Below are positions 49,778 through 58,588 of a stretch of DNA of 64,000 nt, in pieces. Where the stretch lies: NCBI GenBank assembly GCA_009746045.1, contig RPFO01000702.1, positions 872,001 through 936,000 on the forward strand, read 5' to 3'. The notes below the pieces were generated by a model, which saw only the letters and a list, made by a program, of their open reading frames with translations, did no database searches and had not been told where the DNA came from. The stretch's first letter is position 1. Every line of letters begins with the position of its first letter. Origin of the DNA: Mesostigma viride (taxonomy: Eukaryota > Streptophyta > Mesostigmatophyceae > Mesostigmatales > Mesostigmataceae). The position numbers and the translations under genes were made by a program.

Positions 49778-50308
49778 ACGACCTTTAAAAAAAGCAAATT
49801 TCCAAACATTAATAAGGAGATTACAGCCCAAGAAGTAAGGCTGGTTGGTAAAGATGGAGAAATGATAGGCGTTGTTTCGCTTGATGAGGCTCTTAGGCAA
49901 GCAAAAGAGGCTAGTCTTGATTTAGTTGAAATTTCCCCTACCTCAGAACCTCCGGTTTGCAAAATTCTTGATTTTAGTCGCTATAAATATAATGCAAAGA
50001 AAAAATTACAAGAGGCTAAGAAAAAACAGAAAAAAACTGCTCTGAAGGAAATGAAATTCAAAGTTAATATCGGACAGGGTGATCTAGATATTAAACTCAG
50101 GAAAATTCGGGAATTTCTTGAAGAAGGAGATAAAGTAAAAATTTCTTTATGGTTTAAGGGCCGTGAAATAATGCACCGAGAAAAAGGAGAAGAGTTATTT
50201 GAAAAAATAATTGCTAATCTCGAATCGGTTGCAAAAATCGATTCTGAGCCAAAAATGGAAGGTAAGCAAGTAATTATGATAGTTAGCCCGCTTTCTTCTG
50301 TTCAATAA
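49775..50308 (+). CDS. infC: Translation initiation factor IF-3 (ATA start)
   Basis: IF-3 checks start codons and keeps ribosomal subunits apart. The C-terminal 148 residues are plain ([59 protein letters not shown]), but an ATG start at 49862 would delete conserved N-terminal sequence. Upstream, the same frame reads [20 protein letters not shown], which corresponds to the IF-3 N-terminus (E. coli NRINGEIRAQEVRL). The only suitable start is ATA at 49775, 7 bases after GGAG (49764-49767), giving 177 residues. Rare start codons in infC are known and serve self-control, since IF-3 rejects them. Confidence 0.93.
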   Translation: MTTFKKSKFPNINKEITAQEVRLVGKDGEMIGVVSLDEALRQAKEASLDLVEISPTSEPPVCKILDFSRYKYNAKKKLQEAKKKQKKTALKEMKFKVNIGQGDLDIKLRKIREFLEEGDKVKISLWFKGREIMHREKGEELFEKIIANLESVAKIDSEPKMEGKQVIMIVSPLSSVQ

Positions 50309-50615
50309 GCTTATTCATTTGTAAAGTAATAATTAGAATTAATTTTACTTAAGAAATTAATTCTTCTTGTTAGCATTTCTAAGTTAGTCTGAAAATGACT
50401 GTACATTCATTTCCCAAGAATGTTAAATAAATATCCTGTTTAATTTTTTTAAATTTTACCTAATGTATTAATTTGTTCTTTGCAAATCTATTTTTTTCAA
50501 TTAATAATTTAATTGAAGTAATTTTTAGTTAAATGATACAAAAACTAATACAAGTGTCCTGTATACCTGTGTCTGGGTTATCATAAGGTCAATTATTATA
50601 GATAGCATAAATCAC
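50309..50615 (+). other. Spacer of about 305 bases holding the duplicated leader
   Basis: No gene is seen. The part 50422-50509 is the second copy of the leader found at 8322-8415, in the same place relative to a symporter-kinase gene. After 50510 the two leaders diverge, and this copy has an extra stretch of about 100 bases before its ATG. Confidence 0.65.
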
Positions 50616-53426
50616 ATGAATCAAAATTTAGAAATCATTATTTTTAGTACTTTTTTAGTCATTAATTTAGTAATGGGGTTATATTTTAGTAAAGGTGTAA
50701 CAACAATAAAAGAGTATGCTGTGGGAGACAGAAATTTTAGCACAGCTACAATAGTTGCCACCCTAGTAGCAACTTGGATTACAGGGGAGTTTTTTTTCGG
50801 AGATATTGTCGAGAATTATAATAATGGCATGTACATGATGTGGGCTGGGGTTATAGGAAGCTTATTAGCACTGTTATCTATAGGTATATTTTTTGCTCCT
50901 CGTTTAGGTGAATTTTTAGGTGCTTTATCTATAGCAGAAGCAATGGGCAGTTTGTTTGGTACAAATGTTAGGGTAGTTACTGCGATATCAGGAATAATAG
51001 CAGCATCAGGAATGGTTGCGGTTCAGTTTAAGGTTGCTGGTACAGTTTTTGAATATTTAGGGATATCAAGTAAATATGGTTTAATCATCGCTGGTTTTAT
51101 AATAACATTATATTCTTCTTTAGGAGGTATTAAATCGGTTACTTTAACTGATGTCATACAATTTTTTACTTTTGGTACGATAATACCTATTGTTGGTTTT
51201 TTTATACTGAATTCTTTAAACAGTTTAGAAAGTATACAAGCTGTTTTGACGACTAATAAGTTGTTTGATTTAGGGGAAGTATTTGATTTTTCTCAGCCTA
51301 AAGCATTCTATTATTTAGTTCTTTTTTTCTATGTAGCAATACCGGGATTTGGGCCTCCTATTTTTCAACGGATTGCTATGGCAAAAGATGTATTCCAGGT
51401 TCGGAGATCCTTTGTCATAGCAGCAATTACCTGTACATTTATTACTGTCAGTATATGCTGGATAAGTATTTTAATATATGTAAAGCAGCCGAATCTTGCT
51501 AGTAATGATATAGTAAAATACTTAGTGTTTAACAATGCTTATCCAGAATTAAAGATATTGATATTAGTGAGTGTAATGGCGATGGTCATGTCTACAGCTG
51601 ACTCTTACATTAATTCTACTTCGGTTTTGGTAGTACATGATATACTTGGACCACTAAATGTAAAAATATTAGGTAATAAATTAATAGAATCACGGTTATT
51701 TTCTGCTTTAATAGGAATATTTTCCATAGTTCTGGCATTTCGCGAAGGTAGTCTAATGCAAATGTTAATAGGCACTAGCAGTTTTTACATGCCTGTAGTA
51801 ACAGTACCATTTATTATGGCTCTCTTAGGCTTCAGAAGTACTGGGAAATCTGTACTAGTTGGTATGTTTGCAGGTTTTTTAACTGTAGTATTGTGGGATT
51901 ATGTTTTTTTTAAACCGTTTTTTAATTTGGATTCCTTAGTTCCTGCAATGATATCTAATTTAGCTGTGCTGCTTTCTAGTCATTATTTATTGAGGCAAAA
52001 AGGGGGCTGGGTTGGTATTAAAGATAGAACTGTACTGGAGTTGCTGCGGCATAAAAGAGCGAGAAAAATCCGCGAATTTATTTCTGAAGTTAAAACATTT
52101 AGTTTACTAAAAGTTTTTAAGGCTAATACGCCAAGTAGCGAAGCCACATATATGTATCTTGGGTTATTTTGCATAATTTCTACGTATGTTACTATGCACA
52201 CAATTCCTCATGAATCCCAAATTCTATATCATTCTCTATTGAATATAATTATAACCAGCGTTTTATTTTCTTCTACCATATTGATTAGCTACCCTATCTG
52301 GCCGATTCCTTTACAAAAAAAAAGCTGTATAGCGATTTTGTGGAACTTAATGTTGTTTTATGTGTTAGTTTGTGCCGCATTTATGCTAGTTATAATTAGC
52401 AAATTTGCGCAGTTACAGGTTATGATCTTTATGATCAATTTAATCATGATATCAATTCTTGTAAGGTGGCAGTGGGCGTTGATTCTTATAGTTTGTGGAA
52501 TATGCTTAACTGCTTTTATCACGCGCTTATATGACCTTGTTAGTATTGAACCCAGCAAATTTGTTTCTTTGGAGTTCCAGGTAGTATACCTTTTATTATT
52601 TTTAAGTAGTATACTTCTGGTATTTTTTAAACCCAAACAAGAGCAATATAATTTAATTGAAGAAAAATCTGATTATTTGGAACACAAAGCTGATGACCAA
52701 AAGAAGGAATTAATTAAATTGCAAGAACTTAAAAATGAGTTTTTACGAAACTTGGAGCATGAAACACGTACACCGATTACTGGTATTACTAGCCTCGGGC
52801 AGGTTTTATGGGACAACTACGATAAGTTTAATGAAGAACAAAGGCGTAATGCAACAAGAGCTATTGCCAAAAGTTCTGAAAGACTAACTAGTTTAGTAAA
52901 TAATTTAATTGATTTGTCAAAGCTTGAAAGTTTGCACTATAAATTAAATAAGCTTGAGGTAAATCTAAGTGAGTTAGTCCTTAAAAGATTAGAAATCTGT
53001 CAAAAATTGTATGTGGACGAAAAAAATAGAGATAACTTAAATTTCGATTTAGAGATAGAAGAGAAGTTAAGTGTTGTGTGTGATGAAAATTATATCGCCC
53101 GCACTATTGATAACATTATAATTAACGCTATTCAATATTGCCCTTCAGGGCAAATAACTATTAAGCTTTATAAAAACCAAGGAGAAGAGGTGGAATTCAG
53201 CGTAAAAGATGAGGGGATCGGAATACCTAAAGAAGAGCTATCCGATGTTTTTGGTGCTTTTGTAGTTAGTTCAAAGACTAAAACTCCTGCAGGTGGGAGA
53301 GGTATAGGGCTTGCTTTGTGCAAAAAAGTTATCAAAGCGCATAATGGTCAGATATGGGCTAAACAAAATCCTGATAAGGGCACAACTTTTGCATTTACCT
53401 TGCCTTTAAATAATAAGAACAGCTAA
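50616..53426 (+). CDS. Na+/solute symporter-histidine kinase fusion, intact
   Basis: A 936-residue sensor. Residues about 1-480 form an SSF/PutP-like symporter domain with many membrane helices (IKEYAVGDRNFSTATIVATL, SSLGGIKSVTLTDVIQFFTF, MSTADSYINSTSVLVV). Residues about 490-675 hold further helices, followed by a linker and a complete kinase: HisKA with LEHETRTPITG (His715), N-box DNIIINAIQY, G1 DEGIGIP and G2 GGRGIGLALC. By family (CbrA-like) the transporter part senses a solute and signals through the kinase. No response regulator gene adjoins it. The paralogue at 8452-11255 is frameshifted, so this copy is probably the working one. Confidence 0.92.
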   Translation: MNQNLEIIIFSTFLVINLVMGLYFSKGVTTIKEYAVGDRNFSTATIVATLVATWITGEFFFGDIVENYNNGMYMMWAGVIGSLLALLSIGIFFAPRLGEFLGALSIAEAMGSLFGTNVRVVTAISGIIAASGMVAVQFKVAGTVFEYLGISSKYGLIIAGFIITLYSSLGGIKSVTLTDVIQFFTFGTIIPIVGFFILNSLNSLESIQAVLTTNKLFDLGEVFDFSQPKAFYYLVLFFYVAIPGFGPPIFQRIAMAKDVFQVRRSFVIAAITCTFITVSICWISILIYVKQPNLASNDIVKYLVFNNAYPELKILILVSVMAMVMSTADSYINSTSVLVVHDILGPLNVKILGNKLIESRLFSALIGIFSIVLAFREGSLMQMLIGTSSFYMPVVTVPFIMALLGFRSTGKSVLVGMFAGFLTVVLWDYVFFKPFFNLDSLVPAMISNLAVLLSSHYLLRQKGGWVGIKDRTVLELLRHKRARKIREFISEVKTFSLLKVFKANTPSSEATYMYLGLFCIISTYVTMHTIPHESQILYHSLLNIIITSVLFSSTILISYPIWPIPLQKKSCIAILWNLMLFYVLVCAAFMLVIISKFAQLQVMIFMINLIMISILVRWQWALILIVCGICLTAFITRLYDLVSIEPSKFVSLEFQVVYLLLFLSSILLVFFKPKQEQYNLIEEKSDYLEHKADDQKKELIKLQELKNEFLRNLEHETRTPITGITSLGQVLWDNYDKFNEEQRRNATRAIAKSSERLTSLVNNLIDLSKLESLHYKLNKLEVNLSELVLKRLEICQKLYVDEKNRDNLNFDLEIEEKLSVVCDENYIARTIDNIIINAIQYCPSGQITIKLYKNQGEEVEFSVKDEGIGIPKEELSDVFGAFVVSSKTKTPAGGRGIGLALCKKVIKAHNGQIWAKQNPDKGTTFAFTLPLNNKNS

Positions 53427-53618
53427 AGGTAAGTACGGGCTAGGAAATATTATAAGTTTTAAGCTAGCTTTGTATTGTGTATTAGCTTTTATCTTTTATT
53501 ATTAAATTACAAATTTTCTGAGCCTGTGGATAGTTACACCACAGTTGATATTGATATCTTAAATACTAGTTGCTATACTAGCCCGCAAAGTCATTATAAG
53601 AAGGAAGTAATAATTTTC

Positions 53619-54860
53619 ATGAGAGTCATTTTAAGAAGCATTTACTTGTTATGCTTAGGTTTTACCTTTATTCTATCATCTCATTCTGTTTTTGCAGCCC
53701 AGAAAAAGCAGAACGTTAAAAAGCCACAGGATATAAAAGAAGAAAAACTAGTAGAAGATATAAACATTATTCGTTATCCTGGGTCTACAGCTATTGCACT
53801 TAAAGCAAGGCAGGCAATAGTTATGGATTATTCTGATGGCAAGATTTTGCTGGAGAAAAATGCGCATGAGCAAATGGCTCCTTCTTCCATGACGAAAATA
53901 ATGACTTCTTATATTATTGAGGAGAAGCTTAAAAAAGGAGAAGTATCTTTAGATTCTACGTTTTTAGTAAGTGAGAAAGCCTGGAGGATTGGTGGATCAA
54001 AATCATTTATGCCACTTGGTGAGCAAGTAAAGCTTGAGGACATTTTGCGCGGGATTATAATCCAATCTGGTAATGATGCTTGCGTGGTAGCAGCTGAAGG
54101 GTTACATGGAAGTGAGGAAGATTTTGTAGATGTGATGAATTCTACAGCACAAGAAATAGGTATGAAAAATACTCATTTTGCTAATTCTAATGGCTGGCCT
54201 GCAGAAAATCATTATAGCACCGCTTACGATTTAGCTCTTCTTGGTGCGTGGTTAATAAAATCGCATCCTGAATTTTACCCTATATATAGTGAGAAAAATT
54301 TTACTTTTGGTAAAGATCAAAAAGGTAATCCTATTACTCAGGGAAATCGTAATCCTTTACTATATAAAGATCTGGGGTGTGATGGTATTAAGACTGGTTA
54401 TACGGATGAGGGAGGATATGGTATAGTTGCTTCCTTTATCGATAAAGATAGGCGTTATATAATGGTCATTAATGGGCTTAGTTCGATGAAAGAAAGGGCC
54501 GATGAATCTGCCAAGGTAGTTTACTGGGTAAAACAGAATTTTGTTAATAAGAAATTTTACTCTAAAGGTGATATCATAGACGAAGTTCCTGTATGGCTTG
54601 GAGTGAAGGATAAAGTCCAATTAGAAGTAGCAGATGATGTTTTCGGGCTTTCCGTACGTTCAGAACAGAAAAATAATGTGGACATAAAAAAGGATATACC
54701 ATCTTCTCTTCCTGCTCCTTTAAGAGCAGGCGATGTGGTAGGGAAAATGATTATTACTATTGATAATGAAAAGCACGAAGTAGCTCTTGTTGCCAAAGAG
54801 TCAATCGAGAAAGTAGGCTTTTTTAAGCAGATAGTTTTATACCTTACTTCTTTCTTCTAA
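53619..54860 (+). CDS. D-alanyl-D-alanine carboxypeptidase (PBP5/DacF type)
   Basis: This low-molecular-weight penicillin-binding protein trims the pentapeptide of peptidoglycan. The chosen ATG at 53619 gives 413 residues with a good signal peptide (MRVILRSIYLLCLGFTFILS, then SHSVFA). The catalytic motifs are all present: SxxK in PSSMTKIMTSY, SxN in QSGNDACVVAAE and KTG in GIKTGYTDEGGYG. A C-terminal domain and a terminal hydrophobic anchor (FFKQIVLYLTSFF) follow. A longer frame from 53475 would put extra residues before the signal peptide and is less likely. Its presence implies retained peptidoglycan synthesis. Confidence 0.94.
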   Translation: MRVILRSIYLLCLGFTFILSSHSVFAAQKKQNVKKPQDIKEEKLVEDINIIRYPGSTAIALKARQAIVMDYSDGKILLEKNAHEQMAPSSMTKIMTSYIIEEKLKKGEVSLDSTFLVSEKAWRIGGSKSFMPLGEQVKLEDILRGIIIQSGNDACVVAAEGLHGSEEDFVDVMNSTAQEIGMKNTHFANSNGWPAENHYSTAYDLALLGAWLIKSHPEFYPIYSEKNFTFGKDQKGNPITQGNRNPLLYKDLGCDGIKTGYTDEGGYGIVASFIDKDRRYIMVINGLSSMKERADESAKVVYWVKQNFVNKKFYSKGDIIDEVPVWLGVKDKVQLEVADDVFGLSVRSEQKNNVDIKKDIPSSLPAPLRAGDVVGKMIITIDNEKHEVALVAKESIEKVGFFKQIVLYLTSFF

Positions 54861-54948
54861 GGAAAATTTGTATGGGAGTTTACGACTGCTAGAATTCCTA
54901 GTTTTAGTAATGTTAATAATCTTGACAAGAGGAAGACTAAGTTTAAGC

Positions 54949-56313
54949 TTAAAGCTTGTTTTTAATATTTTGCACTAATTTTATAAATAGAGCCCCTCGT
55001 TCTTCGAAGTTTTTAAACTGATCGTAAGATGCGCAGGCTGGTGCTAGTAAGAAGTTTAGTTTATCTGAGATTTTGGTAGAATATTTTACTGCTCTACTAA
55101 AAGCTTCTTCTAGGTTTTTGCATAGTTCATACTCAGGTTTTTGGGAGGAAGCCAGATCTAAAAATTCAGCAAATAAATTTTTGCTTTCGCCAAAAAAATA
55201 AGCTTTTTTTATATTTTTTAGTACTGGTTTTAATTCATCGAAACTCTCTTCTTTAAATTTTCCCCCTGCAAACCAAATAATATTATTAAAAGCAGATAGA
55301 GAGGCTAAAGCTGAAGAAATATTAGTCGCTTTACTATCATTGTAAAAATTTATATTTTTATAACTGCCAATATATTGCATTCTATGCTCCAGGCCTTGAA
55401 AGCTTTCCAAAGCTTTTATAATAACGGAGGTAGGAACTGAAAGTGACTTACATATTGCGTAAGCAATAGCAATATTTTCCTTATTGTGAAACCCTTGTAA
55501 ATGCGGCAACGAGGGAAGTGGAATGCTAATTTTATTATTTTCTGTATTATCATATAAATAATTATTATCACAAAATATTCCGCCTTCAATTTGTTTGCTA
55601 TTAGATATAGGAATTAATTTTAAACTATAAGCTTTTTTGAGGTTATAATAAATATTTTGCGAAATATGGCTGTTTATACCAATAATTTTTAGGGAATTAG
55701 GGGTTAAAATTTTTTGCTTTACTTGGGCATACTCTTCTACGTTTTTATAGCGGTCTAGATGATCTGGAGTTATATTGGTAATTACAGATATTTTAGCATC
55801 TATGTTAGTTAAAAGTTCAATCTGGAATGAAGATACTTCAAAAACATAACCTTTTCTATGATAAGGTAGGGACATTACAGCTTTACCAATATTACCGCCG
55901 ACGTGATAATCTAACCCTGCCTTGTGTAGGATATGTCCGGTAAGTGCGGTAACAGTACTTTTGCCGTTAGTGCCAGTAATAAAAATAAATTCGGAATTGG
56001 GATTCTCTTCTATAAAAAGTTCAATATCAGAAGTAACAGGAATTTTATTTTCTGATGCTATTTGAAAAATCTGGTGAGAACGTGGGATGCCTGGGCTTAT
56101 AACAATTTTATTAAGTGTTTTCCATTTTTCATTATTTATTGACAGTACATGAGAGCTGCTAAACTCTTTGATAAATTTTTCGATATTTATTTTGGAATCA
56201 TCATAACATATAAGTTCTTTAACAACGGTCATTAGGCTTCTATATACTGAAGTACCAGTAAGCCCCAGACCAAAAATGCCAATTTTTTTACCCGTTTGTT
56301 TTGATAAAGTCAT
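54949..56313 (-). CDS. murD: UDP-N-acetylmuramoylalanine-D-glutamate ligase
   Basis: MurD adds D-glutamate to UDP-MurNAc-alanine in peptidoglycan precursor synthesis. The 454-residue protein has the N-terminal GIFGLGLTGTSVYRSL fold, the P-loop FITGTNGKSTVTALTGHIL, VGGNIGKAVMSL, VFEVSSFQIELL and ITNITPDHLDRY, then LEHRMQYIGSYKNINFYNDSKATN. All ligase motifs are intact. It converges with the carboxypeptidase gene, so two cell-wall genes end against each other. Confidence 0.96.
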   Translation of the reverse strand: MTLSKQTGKKIGIFGLGLTGTSVYRSLMTVVKELICYDDSKINIEKFIKEFSSSHVLSINNEKWKTLNKIVISPGIPRSHQIFQIASENKIPVTSDIELFIEENPNSEFIFITGTNGKSTVTALTGHILHKAGLDYHVGGNIGKAVMSLPYHRKGYVFEVSSFQIELLTNIDAKISVITNITPDHLDRYKNVEEYAQVKQKILTPNSLKIIGINSHISQNIYYNLKKAYSLKLIPISNSKQIEGGIFCDNNYLYDNTENNKISIPLPSLPHLQGFHNKENIAIAYAICKSLSVPTSVIIKALESFQGLEHRMQYIGSYKNINFYNDSKATNISSALASLSAFNNIIWFAGGKFKEESFDELKPVLKNIKKAYFFGESKNLFAEFLDLASSQKPEYELCKNLEEAFSRAVKYSTKISDKLNFLLAPACASYDQFKNFEERGALFIKLVQNIKNKL

Positions 56314-56413
56314 AAGTTATTTTTAGAGTAAGCAATTTCTTCTATAATTTTACCAGAACCTATTTGTTTTAAAGAAAAAAAACAAAGCCAGTGATGATTT
56401 TGTATAAAACTGT

Positions 56414-56869
56414 TTATAACCTTGCTATTTTTGTTTTTAATTTTTGCCAAAATTCTATTAATTCAGCAGCCTTAACAATAACTACAGAGATGTGGGAGCA
56501 AATTAAATCGTGGTTATCAGGATAATCATGAGCTATTTTATTTCTTATTTCACGCAATTCTATCCACCAGTTTGCATCTTCTATATAACCTAATTTTTCT
56601 AGTTTATTTAGTTTATCAATAAATGCAACAGCGTCTTCTTCAAGAAGGTTAAGTATAATAGGAAAAATTTTCGAGCCAATAATATCTTGTAATTTACCAA
56701 AACGTGTTGTTAACATATCAAGAAAAGCCAATTTATCTGCCGGTAAATTAGCTAAAACAGCAGCAGAAAGTGGTATTAATTTATTTATTTGTGTTAATGC
56801 ATCTTTTAGCCTGGTAGATTGGATATCTGCTATATTTGCATAATAAGCTAAAAAGGAACGTTGTTTCAT
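56414..56869 (-). CDS. hepT: HepT-like HEPN toxin of a HepT-MntA pair
   Basis: A 151-residue HEPN-domain protein. The hallmark motif RNKIAHDY (Arg109, His114, Tyr116) matches the RX4HXY pattern of HepT ribonucleases; the tyrosine is the residue that is AMPylated by the partner in studied systems. The helical segments and 'REIRNKIAHDYPDNHDLI' layout are typical. It begins inside the last 4 bases of mntA (56866-56869), showing translational coupling. Antitoxin-first order and both motifs are intact, so this module looks functional. Confidence 0.88.
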   Translation of the reverse strand: MKQRSFLAYYANIADIQSTRLKDALTQINKLIPLSAAVLANLPADKLAFLDMLTTRFGKLQDIIGSKIFPIILNLLEEDAVAFIDKLNKLEKLGYIEDANWWIELREIRNKIAHDYPDNHDLICSHISVVIVKAAELIEFWQKLKTKIARL

Positions 56870-57174
56870 AAAAGTTGTACCCCTGTGTTTTTGGCTTCGG
56901 CATATATTGATAATTGCTGGTTTTGTGATAAAACATTAATAACAATATCAATTTTTTGATCTCCAATAATCTTTTTTAGATTAGTTACAAACTCTATTTC
57001 CTTTTTTGTGACAATAAATAAATCGTCATAATTTGTTTCTACGTAGAGGTCTATATCGCCCCCTTTTTTAGAATCGTCAACCCTAGAACCAAATAACCAT
57101 ATTTTATCTCCTTTCATAAAATATAAAGAAAAACTCTCTAGGATAGCTTTCACTTGAGTTTCGGTTAAACGCAT
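56866..57174 (-). CDS. mntA: MntA-like nucleotidyltransferase antitoxin
   Basis: A 102-residue minimal nucleotidyltransferase. The catalytic GSx9DxD motif is visible as LFGSRVDDSKKGGDIDLYVE, with Gly29, Ser30, Asp40 and Asp42. In characterised HepT-MntA pairs this enzyme attaches AMP units to the HepT tyrosine and so neutralises it. It lies directly upstream of hepT with a 4-base overlap and 28 bases after the prfB stop on the same strand, so it may be transcribed with prfB. Confidence 0.88.
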   Translation of the reverse strand: MRLTETQVKAILESFSLYFMKGDKIWLFGSRVDDSKKGGDIDLYVETNYDDLFIVTKKEIEFVTNLKKIIGDQKIDIVINVLSQNQQLSIYAEAKNTGVQLL

Positions 57175-57202
57175 AATAACTTTTACCTATTTAAAGTATG
57201 AG

Positions 57203-58307
57203 TTAATACTTTGCTGCTTTTTGTGCTAAGGCAGCGGAGACAAATTTTCCTAAATTACCATCTAAAACACCATTTGAGTCGGACGTTTCGTATTCTGTTC
57301 GAAGGTCTTTAACCATTTGGTAGGGCTGTAATACGTATGATCTAATTTGATGTCCCCAGCTAATATCAGTTTTTGCAGCGTTTTCCTTGTCTATTTCTTC
57401 GTTCTGTTTTTTTATTTCTAAATCATATAACCTAGCCTTAAGCATAGCCATGGCTTCAGCTTTGTTTCTGTGCTGTGATCTATCGTTCTGACATTGCACT
57501 ACGATATTTGTTGGGATATGGGTTATTCGGACTGCGGAATCGGTAGTGTTAACATGCTGACCTCCTGCGCCCGATGCTCGGTATGTGTCTATTCTTAAAT
57601 CCTTTTCCTCAATAGTAATATCTATATTATCATCAATTTCCGGATAAACCCAACATGAAGCAAAGCTCGTCATTCTTTTACCGGCGGCATTAAAAGGAGA
57701 AATACGGACAAGTCTATGTACCCCTGATTCGGTTCTAAACCATCCAAAAGCCATTTCTCCTTTTATTTTTATACAGCAAGATTTAACCCCAGCTTCTTCT
57801 CCGGCAATAATGTTAATTATTTCTGTCTTAAACCCAAGGCGTTCGGCAAAGCGTAAGTACATACGCATCATCATCGATGCCCAGTCATGACTTTCTGTTC
57901 CACCTGCTCCGGCGTTGATCTCAAGAAAGCAGTTATTAATATCAGCTTCGCCAGAAAACAGACATTCAGTTTCAAATTTTGTAGCTATACTAGCAAGTTC
58001 TGTTAGCTCTTTTTCTACTTGATCTAGCACAGCTTCATCATTTTCCTCTTCGGCTATATTAGCAAGTTCAATGTTATCAGTAAGACCATTATTAATTTTA
58101 TCAAAAGAGTTTAGGGTATTTTCCAAAACTCTTTTTTCTTTTAGTAATAAAGTCGCCTTTTTTTGGTCATTCCAAAGATCTGGTTTATTTGCTTGTTCTT
58201 CGAGAGCATTTAGCCTTTTTCTTGCCTCATCAATGTCAAAGAGACCTCCGGAGCAATATTAAAGATTGCTCAATTCTGGTTTTAAGATTTTCTATTTCTG
58301 CACGCAT
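57203..58307 (-). CDS. prfB: Peptide chain release factor RF-2 with programmed +1 frameshift
   Basis: RF-2 ends translation at UGA and UAA. The gene is in two frames: the ATG at 58307 opens 23 codons ending in CTT, then TGA, and the rest is read one base later from GAC (58237) to the stop at 57203, giving 367 residues. The shift site CTTTGAC is at 58241-58235 on the minus strand and is preceded by an internal Shine-Dalgarno-like CGGAGG (58250-58245), exactly the arrangement known for prfB. Later motifs include GAGGTESHDWASM, the GGQ in RASGAGGQHVNTTDSAVRI and QNDRSQHRNK. RF-2 level thereby controls its own synthesis. Confidence 0.96.
58235..58250 (-). promoter_or_regulatory. Programmed +1 frameshift site of prfB
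   Basis: On the minus strand the bases CGGAGGTCTCTTTGAC run from 58250 to 58235: an anti-16S pairing element, a 2-base spacer, then the slippery CTT followed by UGA C. This matches the well-known RF-2 autoregulation site, differing only slightly from the E. coli version. Confidence 0.93.
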
Positions 58308-58588
58308 TTGTGTTTATTCTGTTATATTTTCTTCTCCTTTACCTAGGGTAGGTTATGTACCTTTTACCTAAATAATTCGGTAAATGTGGTGTCGTGGAAT
58401 TATAGACCATTTATCAGTCCAGGGTCAAGGTAATATTAGGTGCTCTTCTTGTTCACTAATACTCTTCTCTTTTTAAGTCATTTTTAATTTAAAAGTTAAT
58501 ATAAATTAATATATCGACTTGTAAATTAATTTATGTTAATAATCTGCTTTAGATAAATTATTAATATAAATTAAAAATTATTACATAC

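Noticed and set aside
53475-53618. N-terminal extension of the carboxypeptidase
   Set aside because: The ATG at 53619 places the signal peptide at the start; the extension would precede it and is unlike any family member.
58071-58371. Two plus-strand frames over the prfB start
   Set aside because: They are antisense to the true 5' part of prfB, which the frameshift arrangement explains.
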